Shown piece by piece: positions 23,633-31,853 of a stretch of DNA of 45,481 nucleotides. The stretch lies in contig CAMAPP010000005.1 in the NCBI GenBank assembly GCA_945860095.1, positions 1 through 45,481 of the forward strand, written 5' to 3'. Every line of letters begins with the position of its first letter. The stretch's first letter is position 1. The stretch is from Rhizobium sp. Q54 (lineage in GTDB: Bacteria > Pseudomonadota > Alphaproteobacteria > CADEGL01). Under the pieces are notes generated by a model. It saw only the letters and a list, made by a program, of their open reading frames with translations. It ran no database searches and was not told where the DNA came from. The translations under genes were made by a program, and so were the position numbers.

Positions 23633-24422
23633 GTTCGATCTTGGCGGCGAGCGCCGCGCGCAAGGCCGCGCGCACGGCGGACTCGCGAAAGCCGAAACCG
23701 TCCGCGTCCAGCCGGCCGAGCATGGCCCGGTAGCTTGCCTCGGCGAGCGCCGCCGAATCCTCGGCGTGGCAAATCGAGCCCGGCCGCACGCGGTACTCGT
23801 GATAGGCCCGCCCCGTGACCGGCAGGGGCCCAAGGCGGTCGATGAGGCGCAAATTGTAGGCGACGTCGTCGCCGAGCAGGACCGGCAAATCCTCATCCCA
23901 CGAAAGTTCGAGCGCGCGGCGCACCACGGCCATCATGGGCACGGCGGTCGCGAGAAACGCCTCGGCATCGAGGCGACGCATCAGGCCATCTTTGGGGAAC
24001 GGGCGATCTTTGGGGAATGGGCCATCCTCGGGAAAGAGGTATTGCAGCACCGCTCCCGTGCCGTCATCGACCACGCGCACATTGTCGGCGGCCGCGCCGT
24101 GGGAGGCCGCCATGGGCACGAGCGCGGCGAGCCGTCCCGGCAGGAACGCGTCATCGGCATCGAGCCAGGCAAGAAATTCGCCGCGCGCCAGATCGCGGCC
24201 GAGATTGCGCGCGCGCGCCGGCCCCGCGCCACTTCGTCCGGTCGTGCCGTGGCGCACGCGGCCATCACCAAGGCCGCCCTTGGCGAGCACGGCCGCGTAA
24301 TCGGCGCCGTCATCGGCGATCACGAGAATCTCGAATGGATTCTCGGTCAGCGCGCTCGCAACCGCGCGCGCGATGGTCGCTTCGGCGCGAAAGGCCGGAA
24401 TGATCACGCTGACGCCGGACAT
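23553..24422 (-). CDS. Family 2 glycosyltransferase
   Basis: A 289-residue GT-A type enzyme. The N-terminus SVIIPAFRAEATIARAVASAL is the standard GT2 opening, with the nucleotide-binding acid in VIADDG and the metal-binding acidic motif in FLAWLDADDAFLPGRL. No membrane segment is seen, so it is cytoplasmic or peripheral. Within the coding sequence an 18-bp repeat of three units (23984-24037) encodes FPEDGP-FPKDRP-FPKDGL, inserted between LQYL and MRRL. It overlaps rlmJ by 80 bp at the 3' ends and is divergent from the PPK2 gene. Sugar donor and acceptor unknown. Confidence 0.85.
   Translation of the reverse strand: MSGVSVIIPAFRAEATIARAVASALTENPFEILVIADDGADYAAVLAKGGLGDGRVRHGTTGRSGAGPARARNLGRDLARGEFLAWLDADDAFLPGRLAALVPMAASHGAAADNVRVVDDGTGAVLQYLFPEDGPFPKDRPFPKDGLMRRLDAEAFLATAVPMMAVVRRALELSWDEDLPVLLGDDVAYNLRLIDRLGPLPVTGRAYHEYRVRPGSICHAEDSAALAEASYRAMLGRLDADGFGFRESAVRAALRAALAAKIELNRAFERARLAGEAGNFQEFVARRAR
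23984..24037 (-). repeat. In-frame 18-bp repeat, three units, inside the GT2 gene
   Basis: Units on the + strand: GGCCATCTTTGGGGAACG (23984), GGCGATCTTTGGGGAATG (24002), GGCCATCCTCGGGAAAGA (24020). They encode six-residue repeats FPxDxP, so gain or loss of a unit keeps the reading frame. Confidence 0.75.
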
Positions 24423-24569
24423 GGCCGCACCCGCTCGTTCCTCGGTTCGCGGCTAGGCATAGGGGCGGGTCGGGCGGCCGTCAACGTAGCCCGTTCCTTG
24501 CGCTATGATCGGCGCACCATGGTCGGCACTATGATCGCGGGGAAAGCGCTTCGCCGACGGGAGATGGCC

Positions 24570-25394
24570 ATGGCCAAGAAATCGCACAAACCGCCGCGTC
24601 TCGATCGGCTCGACATGAGCCAGCATCTCGAAAACCACGAATACGAGGACCAGCTCCAGAAGGCCCAACACCGTCTGCGCGCGGTGCAACTCGCCTATCG
24701 TTACGAAAACCGCCGCGCCCTCGTGGTGTTCGAGGGCTGGGACGCGGCGGGCAAGGGCGGGGCGATCCGGCGCATGTCGGCGACCCTCGATCCGCGCGGC
24801 TTCAAGGTCTGGCCGATTGCCGCCCCCCTGCCCGACGAACAGGGCCGGCACTATCTCTATCGTTTTTGGCAGCGCCTGCCGGAGCCGGGTTCGATCGCGG
24901 TGTTCGACCGGTCGTGGTACGGCCGAGTCCTCGTCGAGCGCGTCGAACACCTGGTGGATAAACGCCGCTGGCGCCAAGCCTACGACGAGATCAACGCCTT
25001 CGAGACCATGCTGATCGACGACGGCGCGCGGCTGGTCAAGATTTTCCTGCACATCTCGGCCGAGGAACAATTGCGGCGTTTCGAGGAGCGCATGCGCGAT
25101 CCGTTCAAGCGCTGGAAAATCACGACCGCGGACTTCCAATCGCGCGCCAAGCGCGCTTTGTACGAGCGCGCGATCGACGAAATGTTCGTGCGCACCTCGA
25201 CCGCGCGGGCGCCGTGGCATCTGGTTTCGGGCGAGGGCAAGAACCACGCGCGGGTGCGCTGCCTTTCGATCGTGGCGGACGCCCTGGCGCCGGGTTGCGA
25301 TTTGCGTCCGGCACCGCTCGACCCCGAGGTCGCGCGTCTTGCGCGCAAGAAATTCGGCATCAAGCTGCCAAGAAATGCCCTCGGCCGCGGCTAG
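24570..25394 (+). CDS. Polyphosphate kinase 2 (PPK2 family)
   Basis: A 274-residue kinase using polyphosphate as phosphate donor for nucleotides. Walker A EGWDAAGKGGAIRR and Walker B VFDRSWYGRVLVERVE are the PPK2 hallmarks, with the lid region FEERMRDPFKRWKITTADFQSRAKR between them and the C-terminus. Single-domain length fits class I or III; the nucleotide preference (AMP, ADP or GDP) cannot be read reliably. I prefer the ATG at 24570, since GGGAG lies 7 nt upstream, over ATGs at 24564 and 24519. Two TATGAT boxes (24504-24509, 24530-24535) upstream could be -10 elements, without a clear -35. The gene converges with the glucosyltransferase. Confidence 0.9.
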   Translation: MAKKSHKPPRLDRLDMSQHLENHEYEDQLQKAQHRLRAVQLAYRYENRRALVVFEGWDAAGKGGAIRRMSATLDPRGFKVWPIAAPLPDEQGRHYLYRFWQRLPEPGSIAVFDRSWYGRVLVERVEHLVDKRRWRQAYDEINAFETMLIDDGARLVKIFLHISAEEQLRRFEERMRDPFKRWKITTADFQSRAKRALYERAIDEMFVRTSTARAPWHLVSGEGKNHARVRCLSIVADALAPGCDLRPAPLDPEVARLARKKFGIKLPRNALGRG

Positions 25395-25412
25395 GCGAGG
25401 TTCGCCGAACGC

Positions 25413-28049
25413 CTAGGCGGCGGATCTCTCGATCAGGTCCGAGGCAAGGGCAGGGGCCGCGGCGGGTGCAACCGCCGCGTCGCGCAGCGGCATGGCGCTG
25501 ATCAACGCGGTCAGCACCGCCGCCCCGTAAGGCAGCGATTGGACGACCAACATCGCCGCCCATAGCCAGGCTTCGGGCGATTCGGCGGTATTGAACGCCA
25601 CGACCGTCCCGGCCGCGACCCATAGCAGGGAACCGAGCACGGCTTCCTCGCGCGCCATCGCCAGGCCCTGCACGAAGGCGGGCTGATCCTCGCATTTGGG
25701 CGTCCGCAGGAAGGGCCGGTCGGAGGTGAACAGCCCGCTCCAGATCGCCTTGCCGACGCTGTGCGTGAGCGCGAGTCCGGCCACCGCCGCGCCGATATTG
25801 CGCTTGAATGTCGTGCCCAATTTCCAGGCATAGAGCGCGTAGGACTTGACCGCCTTGAAGGCGAACAGGCCAAGCGCCGAGGCGACGAACACCGATAGCG
25901 GAAAGTCGAAATGCTTGGGCCAGAACACCAGACCCAAGGTCCAAATCAGGGCGCAGAAGGTGAACACGAGGTTCAAGGCATCGCCGAACCAGGGCAGCCA
26001 GCCGGCGATGAAGTCGAATCTCTGGCCGGGGGTGAGTTTGCCCGGACCGCGCCCGAGGAAGGCGCGCCAATGGCGCTTCAGGATCTGTACCGCGCCGTAG
26101 GCCCAGCGGAACCGCTGGCTCTTGTAGCCCGCGAAGCTATCCGGCGTGACGCCCAAGCCGAAGCTCCGATTGAGGTAAAGCGATTCGTAGCCGCGCGCGA
26201 ACAGGCGAAGACCGAGTTCCGCGTCCTCGGTGATGCACCATTCCGCCCAGCCGCCCAATTCCTCGAGCGCGGCGCGGCGGATCAGCGTCATCGTGCCGTG
26301 CTGGATGATGGCGTTGCGCTCGTTGCGCAATTCCATGCCGACGTGGAAGAAGCCGGTGTATTCCCAGTTGCACATTTCCTTGAAGCCGCCGGCCTGCCAG
26401 TCGCGGTAGTCCTGCGGGCCTTGGACGAAGGCGAGGTTCGGCTCGGCGAAGCGCGGCGCCAGCGTCTTCAGCCAATCGGGGCGCACGGTGTAGTCGCTGT
26501 CGATCACCCCGATCGCGACGGCGTCGGGGGCGGTGCGGTTGAGCGCGTAGTTGAGCGCGCCGGCCTTGAAGCCGGGGCATTTGTCGAGATGGAAGAAGCG
26601 GAAGCGATGGTCGCGCCCCGCGCACCATGCCTGCACCGGCAGCCAAAGCGACGAATCGGAGGTGTTGTTGTCGATCACCAGGACTTCGAAATCCGGATAG
26701 TCGAGCCGCGCGAGCGCTTCGAGCGACTCGATGACCATGTGCGGCGGCTCGTTGCAGATCGGAATGTGAATCGAAACCTTCGGCAGATAGCCCGCAGGCG
26801 GCGCCTCGGGCGGAGGTGCCGCGGGCTTGCGCCGGAGGGAGAGCCAAAACGACTCGGCCAACTCCAGCGCCTCGACCAGAAGAATGGCCATCAGCAACGC
26901 CAGGCCCGTGCCCAGCATGACCCAGATGACGATTTCGCCGGCTGACAGATACTGATTGGTCGCGACATGGATCGCCCAGACTCCGGTGGTCGCGACCGCC
27001 TGGATGGTGCCGGCGAGGAACAGCCGCCCAGGCGTACGCAAGGCGCCGACGAGGCCAAGCGCGAAAGCGATCGCGCCGAAGCCGATGAGCGTCGAGCACG
27101 CGGCCAAAAGCGGCCATTCCGGCACCGCGAGGATCGGCCCCGTCATGTCCGATTTCCATTTTCGGTCGTTGTCGAATATCCCCCAATAGCTGCCGACCGA
27201 GCCTTCCAGGTGGCGCTTCCAGGGCTGATCGAAGGCTTCCATGATCGAGTAGTCGAGATCGTTGCGCTGCGCCATGTCGAGGAACCGGCGCAGGAATACC
27301 GCCTGATTCTCGAGCGAGGGCACGGCCTTCTTCTTGATGCGCCCGTCCGACGGCCAGCCGACCTCGGTCACGACGATATGCTTGCCGGGATAGGCGCGCT
27401 GGAGCAGCCGGTATTTCTCGAGGATGAACTCCATCGAGTGGTCGAGCGGCTGGCCCTCCCAATACGGCAGGATATGCACGGCGATGTAATCGACCGTGCG
27501 CACGAGTTCGGGATGTTTCAGCCAAACGTGCCACGGTTCGGCGGTCGAAAGGGGCGTGTTGGTCTTGGCCTTCACGCGCTTGAGATAGTCGATGAGCTGA
27601 GCGGCGGTCACGTCCTCGCGCAGCAGGGCCTCGTTTCCGACCAGCAATTTCTCGACATTGGGGTTGTGGTTGGCGATCCAGATGAGGCTCTGGATTTCGC
27701 GCTCGTTCTTTTCCGCGATCGGGCTGATCCAGGCGCCGGCGGTGACCTTGAGGCCGTATTTGGCCGCGATGCGGGGTACCTGATCGGTACCGTCAAGGGC
27801 GGTGTAGGTCCGGATCGTGCTGGTCTTGTCCTGGAGAAAGCGTAAATCCTCGTCGATATTGCCGTAGGCGACGAAGGCGCCCTTGGTCGGATCCTGGTCG
27901 GAGCGGTAGGGGGCGTAGGCCAGGCCCTTGAAAGTGCCTGCCCACGGCTTTTCCTGGATTGGCCGGTTCAGGCCGGCCCAAAGCAGAATATTGGCCAGCC
28001 CAACAAGGGCTAGTATGAGAAACGTCGAAGCCTTCAGGTATTTGGTCAT
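25413..28049 (-). CDS. Membrane GH17-GT2 fusion, beta-glucan synthase/transferase-like (NdvB/NdvC-like of Bradyrhizobium/Pseudomonas type)
   Basis: An 878-residue bifunctional membrane protein. A membrane segment at 8-27 leads to a periplasmic GH17-like domain (about 35-305) with acid/base E140 in LLVGNEA and nucleophile E229 in VVTEVGWPSDG. Membrane segments at about 312-335, 343-362 and 370-395 follow. A processive GT2 domain (about 420-650) shows VLVIDNNTSD, the DxD-type VIDSDYT (517-519), ITEDAEL (607-609) and the QRFRW motif (645-649). Several C-terminal membrane segments end the protein. The arrangement suits synthesis of beta-1,3-glucan (possibly cyclic or branched) with transglycosylation outside. 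ATG at 28049, preceded by GTAGGA. Confidence 0.88.
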   Translation of the reverse strand: MTKYLKASTFLILALVGLANILLWAGLNRPIQEKPWAGTFKGLAYAPYRSDQDPTKGAFVAYGNIDEDLRFLQDKTSTIRTYTALDGTDQVPRIAAKYGLKVTAGAWISPIAEKNEREIQSLIWIANHNPNVEKLLVGNEALLREDVTAAQLIDYLKRVKAKTNTPLSTAEPWHVWLKHPELVRTVDYIAVHILPYWEGQPLDHSMEFILEKYRLLQRAYPGKHIVVTEVGWPSDGRIKKKAVPSLENQAVFLRRFLDMAQRNDLDYSIMEAFDQPWKRHLEGSVGSYWGIFDNDRKWKSDMTGPILAVPEWPLLAACSTLIGFGAIAFALGLVGALRTPGRLFLAGTIQAVATTGVWAIHVATNQYLSAGEIVIWVMLGTGLALLMAILLVEALELAESFWLSLRRKPAAPPPEAPPAGYLPKVSIHIPICNEPPHMVIESLEALARLDYPDFEVLVIDNNTSDSSLWLPVQAWCAGRDHRFRFFHLDKCPGFKAGALNYALNRTAPDAVAIGVIDSDYTVRPDWLKTLAPRFAEPNLAFVQGPQDYRDWQAGGFKEMCNWEYTGFFHVGMELRNERNAIIQHGTMTLIRRAALEELGGWAEWCITEDAELGLRLFARGYESLYLNRSFGLGVTPDSFAGYKSQRFRWAYGAVQILKRHWRAFLGRGPGKLTPGQRFDFIAGWLPWFGDALNLVFTFCALIWTLGLVFWPKHFDFPLSVFVASALGLFAFKAVKSYALYAWKLGTTFKRNIGAAVAGLALTHSVGKAIWSGLFTSDRPFLRTPKCEDQPAFVQGLAMAREEAVLGSLLWVAAGTVVAFNTAESPEAWLWAAMLVVQSLPYGAAVLTALISAMPLRDAAVAPAAAPALASDLIERSAA

Positions 28050-28089
28050 TCCTACGCTCAGCCCAGCCTGGGCACGCTCCTCGCCCGAT

Positions 28090-28108
28090 CGGCCGAAGTT
28101 TTCGGCCG
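28090..28108 (-). promoter_or_regulatory. Leader hairpin upstream of the glucan synthase gene
   Basis: CGGCCGAA and TTCGGCCG pair perfectly (8 bp, 3-nt loop) about 40-60 nt before the ATG at 28049. It could be an RNA leader hairpin or a protein-binding palindrome; no further evidence. Confidence 0.3.
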
Positions 28109-28376
28109 TCTTGTCCACGCCAACAGACCAAGTCCAGGGGTGCGATCGGTAATGGGCCGGACTGACCCGCTTTCGGACGGCTTTGGGCCGACCGCAAGCG
28201 GCAGCAAGATTTGCCGCACTTGCCGGCGCCGTCAAGGGTTCCCCCGCTCGTAGGCGCCTGCAGAGCAAGGGATATAGGCGGACGAGACGGCTCCGTCCAG
28301 AGGGCGGGGGTCTTGGGTTCGGGAAAATATTTGTCGCGCGCGGGGGGGCAACGCCACATTTCCGCCGCAAGGCCCT

Positions 28377-28485
28377 GTGATCAAGACCCCGCGCGGTCAA
28401 GACCCCGAGATCGAAGCCGGCCATATTGAAATCGGGCGATCTAGAAATCGGCCGATATCGAACCGGGCGAGATTGAAAAATTGTC
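28377..28485 (+). repeat. Degenerate 15-16 bp tandem repeats upstream of the TAXI gene
   Basis: A 504-bp gap without genes lies between 28050 and 28553. Its right part has TCAAGACCCCG at 28381 and again at 28397 (16-bp step), then ATCGAAGCCGGCCAT (28410), ATTGAAATCGGGCGAT (28425), CTAGAAATCGGCCGAT (28441), ATCGAACCGGGCGAG (28457) and a decayed ATTGAAAAATTG (28472). Steps are 15 or 16 bp. The left part (28110-28376) has no gene I can support, only a short hairpin noted separately and generally unremarkable sequence. Confidence 0.65.
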
Positions 28486-28553
28486 GCGCCGCTGTAACGA
28501 CGCTTCGCTCGGTAGCGCCCGTCGCGTACACTGCGCCGCCTGAGGTTTTCCCC

Positions 28554-29630
28554 GTGCGTCCGAACCCAGTAATCCGCGCGCTCCTTCGCCCCTTCACGCG
28601 CTTTCGCCGCGCGCTTCTGCTTATCCCCGCCATTTCGGGAATATTGCTTGCCGCCGCGCTCGACCGCGCGACGTCCGCGCCGGCCCCGGCGCCGACCCCG
28701 GAAACCGCCTCGTTCCGCATCGCGACGGGCCCCTCCGACAGCACCTACTTCGCCATCGGCGGTCTTCTGGCGAGCGCGATTTCCAACCCGCCGGGCTCGC
28801 GCCCGTGCGAGGCCGGCGGCAATTGCGGCGTGCCTGGACTGCTCGCGACCGCCGTCACGACCGAAGGTGCCTTGGCCAATCTCGAAGCGGTGGCCTCGGG
28901 CCGCTTCGAATCGGGTTTGGTGCAGGGCGACGTGGCGTATTGGGCGCAACTCGGCCGCGGCCCCTTCGAGGGGCGCGGCAAGGTCGCGGGCCTTGCGACC
29001 ATCGCGGCGCTCAATCCCGAGGCGGTGCACCTGGTCGTGCGCCGCTCGTCGAAGATCAAGCGGATCCAGGAACTCGCGGGAAGGCGTATTTCCATCGGCA
29101 CCGAGCGCGCGGGCACACCCCTTGCCGCGCGCGCGGTTATGTCGGCGTACGGCGTGCCGCTCGACCGCGCCAAGGTGTCGAACGAGGCGCCGGCGCGCGC
29201 CGCCGAACTCATGCGCAAGGGTCAGCTCGACGCCATTTTCGTCGTCGCCGGCCAGCCCGTCGCGGCGATCGTCGATCTGGCCGAGGAAATGGAAATCGAC
29301 ATCCTGCCGATCAAGGGCAAGCAGGCCGAACGGCTCATGGTCCAGCAGCCTTTCTTCATTCGCGGGCAGATCGAGGGCGGGCATTACAAAGGTGCCGGCG
29401 GCGTGCCCACATTGGCGATCCCGGCTCAATGGGTGGTTTCGAGCAAGGTCGATGCGCAACTTGTCCATGCCATCACCAAGGCGCTCTGGCACGACAACAT
29501 GCGCCGCCTCCTGGATACGCGCCATCCCGACGGCAAGCGTATTCGCCGCGAAACGGCGCTTCAGGGCGTATTCATTCCCCTCCACCCGGGAGCGGAGCGG
29601 TATTACCGCGAAACCGGCGTGCTGAACTGA
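28554..29630 (+). CDS. TAXI-family TRAP transporter solute-binding protein
   Basis: A 358-residue periplasmic binding protein. After a basic start and one hydrophobic signal segment (RRALLLIPAISGILLAAAL, about 17-36) comes FRIATGPSDSTYFAIGGLLASAIS, the TAXI-family glycine/serine loop, and later LAGRRISIGTERAGTPLAARAVM and LDAIFVVAGQPVAAI. TAXI proteins deliver ligands such as dicarboxylates or glutamate-like compounds to a fused TRAP membrane protein. No TRAP membrane gene is nearby. The GTG at 28554 is preceded by GAGG at 9 nt; a longer frame into the repeat array is unlikely. Confidence 0.85.
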   Translation: MRPNPVIRALLRPFTRFRRALLLIPAISGILLAAALDRATSAPAPAPTPETASFRIATGPSDSTYFAIGGLLASAISNPPGSRPCEAGGNCGVPGLLATAVTTEGALANLEAVASGRFESGLVQGDVAYWAQLGRGPFEGRGKVAGLATIAALNPEAVHLVVRRSSKIKRIQELAGRRISIGTERAGTPLAARAVMSAYGVPLDRAKVSNEAPARAAELMRKGQLDAIFVVAGQPVAAIVDLAEEMEIDILPIKGKQAERLMVQQPFFIRGQIEGGHYKGAGGVPTLAIPAQWVVSSKVDAQLVHAITKALWHDNMRRLLDTRHPDGKRIRRETALQGVFIPLHPGAERYYRETGVLN

Positions 29631-29644
29631 CCGCCCTGGATTAA

Positions 29645-29660
29645 CCGCCCGGGGTGGCGG
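29645..29660. terminator. Weak hairpin between convergent TAXI and GST genes
   Basis: CCGCC-CGGGGT-GGCGG lies in the 50-bp gap between the two convergent stops. It has only a 5-bp stem and no T-run, so it is a tentative bidirectional terminator. Confidence 0.25.
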
Positions 29661-29680
29661 CGCGCGGCGGAAGGCGGATT

Positions 29681-30334
29681 TTAGATTTCGTACTTGGGGA
29701 TGATCCAGGGCTCGTTCTTGGCGGCGGCCATCCATTCCTGGAACGGCGGGTGGTTGAACACCGCCTGGCGGTAGGCCTCGGAGACCTCGTCGAGCTGCAC
29801 CTGATAGGTCGTGAAGCGCGATACGATGGGCGCGAACATGCAATCGGCCATCGAGAAGGCGCCGAACAGGAAGGCGCCACCCTTGCCGTGACGCTCGCGA
29901 CAGGTGCGCCAGATCGCCGAAATGCGGTTGATGTCGTCCTGCACGCCGGCCGCCATGCCCTTGCCGGGTTTCGAGGCACGCATATTCATCGGCATGTTCA
30001 GCCGCACGCCCATGAAGCCCGAATGCATTTCCGCGCTCACCGAGCGCGCGAGCGCGCGCGCCGCCACCTCGGCCGGCCACAGCCCGGCATCGGGGAAGCG
30101 CTCGGCCAGGTATTCGCCAATCGACAAGGAATCCCAAACCACCACGTCGCCGTCCTGCAGCGCCGGCAATTTGCCGGAAGGCGTGCGCTTTAATATCTCC
30201 TCGCGCGTCGTCGGCTGATCGAGCGGCACGACCTCTTCCGAGAACGCCGCGCCCGTCTGCTTCAGCGCCAGCCACGGGCGCATCGACCACGACGAGTAAT
30301 TCTTGTTGGCGAGATAGATAACGATCTTGCTCAT
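29681..30334 (-). CDS. Glutathione S-transferase family protein
   Basis: A 217-residue protein. The thioredoxin-like N-domain begins IVIYLANKNYSSWSMRPWLALKQTG, with the NYSSWS segment typical of one bacterial GST group in which the serine is the likely glutathione-activating residue. The cis-Pro and glutathione gamma-glutamyl site follow in GKLPALQDGDVVVWDSLSIGEYL. The C-terminal helical domain includes GAFSMADCMFAPIVSRF. Acts in the cytoplasm on unknown electrophiles. Divergent from the aminopeptidase (133 bp apart). Confidence 0.88.
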   Translation of the reverse strand: MSKIVIYLANKNYSSWSMRPWLALKQTGAAFSEEVVPLDQPTTREEILKRTPSGKLPALQDGDVVVWDSLSIGEYLAERFPDAGLWPAEVAARALARSVSAEMHSGFMGVRLNMPMNMRASKPGKGMAAGVQDDINRISAIWRTCRERHGKGGAFLFGAFSMADCMFAPIVSRFTTYQVQLDEVSEAYRQAVFNHPPFQEWMAAAKNEPWIIPKYEI

Positions 30335-30467
30335 GACGCCCTCCCCGCCCGCGGATATGCGCGCGAAAGCCGGCGCATTGGAAAGCATCGGGGCCGGGCT
30401 TGCAAGCGGCCCCTTTCCTCGGTCGCGCACGCACGCCATGCTTGGTCCGCATGATCGAGAGGGATTT

Positions 30468-31853
30468 ATGATCGGTGTGGTCGAAGGGCGCGAAGCCGGC
30501 GCGGTTCCCGTGACGCTGGTGCGCAAGGCGGATTTCGAGACATGGCTCAGAAGCCAGACCGCGACGGCGCGGCGCTGGCTGAAGGCGTCCGGTTTCGAGG
30601 CCAAGGCGGGACAGATTCAAACCATGCCGGCCGCCGACGGCGCGGTCGCGCGCGTGGTGGTGGGGATCGATTCGGCCGACGGGCCGTGGAGTACGGGCGA
30701 TCTGCCGAACCGCCTGCCCGCGGGGCGCTACCGCATCGAGAATGCCCGCAGCACGGCGGAGGCGAACGACGCGGCGCTCGGTTGGGCGCTCGGCGCGTAC
30801 GGATTCTCGCGCTACAAGCGCCGCGCCCGCCCGGCGGCGGAACTGATATGGCCCCGGCGCGCCGACCGCGCGCGCATCGCGGCCCTGGCGCGCGGCATCT
30901 ATCTCGCGCGCGACCTCATCAACACGCCGGCGAACGACATGGGGCCGGGCGAATTGGCGGCCGCCGCGCGCTCTCTCGGACGGCGCTTTGGCGCGCGGGT
31001 CTCCGTGATCGCGGGCCGGGCCCTGCTCGCACGCAACTATCCCCTGATTCACGCGGTCGGCCGGGCGAGCGCGCGGCCGCCGCGCCTCATCGATCTGATG
31101 TGGGGCCGGTCGAGCGCGCCGCGCCTTACCCTCGTCGGAAAGGGCGTGTGTTTCGATACCGGCGGTCTCGATCTCAAGCCCTCGGGCGCCATGCTGCTGA
31201 TGAAAAAAGACATGGGCGGCGCCGCGCTCGTGCTCGGCCTCGCCCAGGCGATCATGGCGATGAAGATCGACGTGCGGCTGCGCGTCCTCGTGCCCGCGGT
31301 CGAAAACAGCGTCTCGGGCGATGCCTTCCGGCCGCTCGACATCGTCAAAAGCCGAAAGGGCACCACGGTCGAGATCGGCAATACCGATGCCGAGGGCCGT
31401 CTCGTGCTGGCGGACGCCTTGGCCGAGGCCGCGCGCGAGGCGCCGGATCTTCTGATCGACGCGGCGACCCTGACAGGCGCCGCGCGCGTGGCGCTCGGGC
31501 CCGATTTGCCCGCGCTGTTCTCGAACGACGACCGGGTGGCCGAATCTTTGCTGGCCGCGGGTACCGCCGAGCGGGATCCGCTATGGCGCTTGCCGCTCTG
31601 GCGCGGCTATCGGCGCATGCTCGACAGCCGGACCGCGGACATGAACAACGTCTCCGAGGGCAGCTTTGCCGGTGCCATCACGGCCGCGTTGTTCCTCGAC
31701 GAGTTCGTCGCCAAGAACCGGCCTTGGGTGCACATCGACACTATGGCGTGGAATCCCTCGGCCCGGCCCGGCCGGCCGGCCGGCGGCGAGGCGCAGACTC
31801 TGCGCGCGCTGTTCCGCCTGATCGAGGACCGTTACGGCCGGCGAACCCGCTAG
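30468..31853 (+). CDS. M17 leucyl aminopeptidase family protein
   Basis: A 461-residue M17 peptidase. The C-terminal catalytic domain shows the metal-binding GKGVCFDTGGLDLKPSGAMLLMKKDMGG, the N305-TDAEGRLVLADAL signature, and the late MNNVSEGSFAGAITAALFL. These enzymes are hexameric two-metal aminopeptidases removing N-terminal residues. The ATG at 30468 has GAGAGGG a few nt upstream and was preferred over ATGs at 30327 and 30438. Its stop overlaps the convergent hydroxyacid dehydrogenase by 4 bp. The yej importer unit is downstream, which fits peptide use, though the two are on opposite strands. Confidence 0.92.
   Translation: MIGVVEGREAGAVPVTLVRKADFETWLRSQTATARRWLKASGFEAKAGQIQTMPAADGAVARVVVGIDSADGPWSTGDLPNRLPAGRYRIENARSTAEANDAALGWALGAYGFSRYKRRARPAAELIWPRRADRARIAALARGIYLARDLINTPANDMGPGELAAAARSLGRRFGARVSVIAGRALLARNYPLIHAVGRASARPPRLIDLMWGRSSAPRLTLVGKGVCFDTGGLDLKPSGAMLLMKKDMGGAALVLGLAQAIMAMKIDVRLRVLVPAVENSVSGDAFRPLDIVKSRKGTTVEIGNTDAEGRLVLADALAEAAREAPDLLIDAATLTGAARVALGPDLPALFSNDDRVAESLLAAGTAERDPLWRLPLWRGYRRMLDSRTADMNNVSEGSFAGAITAALFLDEFVAKNRPWVHIDTMAWNPSARPGRPAGGEAQTLRALFRLIEDRYGRRTR

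Noticed and set aside
24503-24537. CTATGATCG repeated 26 bp apart before PPK2, with TATGAT boxes
   Set aside because: It could be -10 elements, but no matching -35 is visible and the repeat is only 9 bp, so no promoter is called.
22734-25394. 886-codon + strand frame spanning rlmJ, GT2 and PPK2
   Set aside because: Only its last part (from 24570) is a real gene, PPK2. The rest is an alternative frame of rlmJ and antisense to the glycosyltransferase.
28225-28258. GGCGCC repeats separated by 22 bp
   Set aside because: Six-base GC palindromes are expected by chance at this composition; no extended symmetry.
28050-31052. About 1000 codons without a stop in frame ahead of the glucan synthase gene on the - strand
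   Set aside because: It runs antisense to the TAXI and glutathione-transferase-flanking genes and the aminopeptidase, has no family motifs, and stop-free antisense frames are common at this GC content. The real start is the ATG at 28049.
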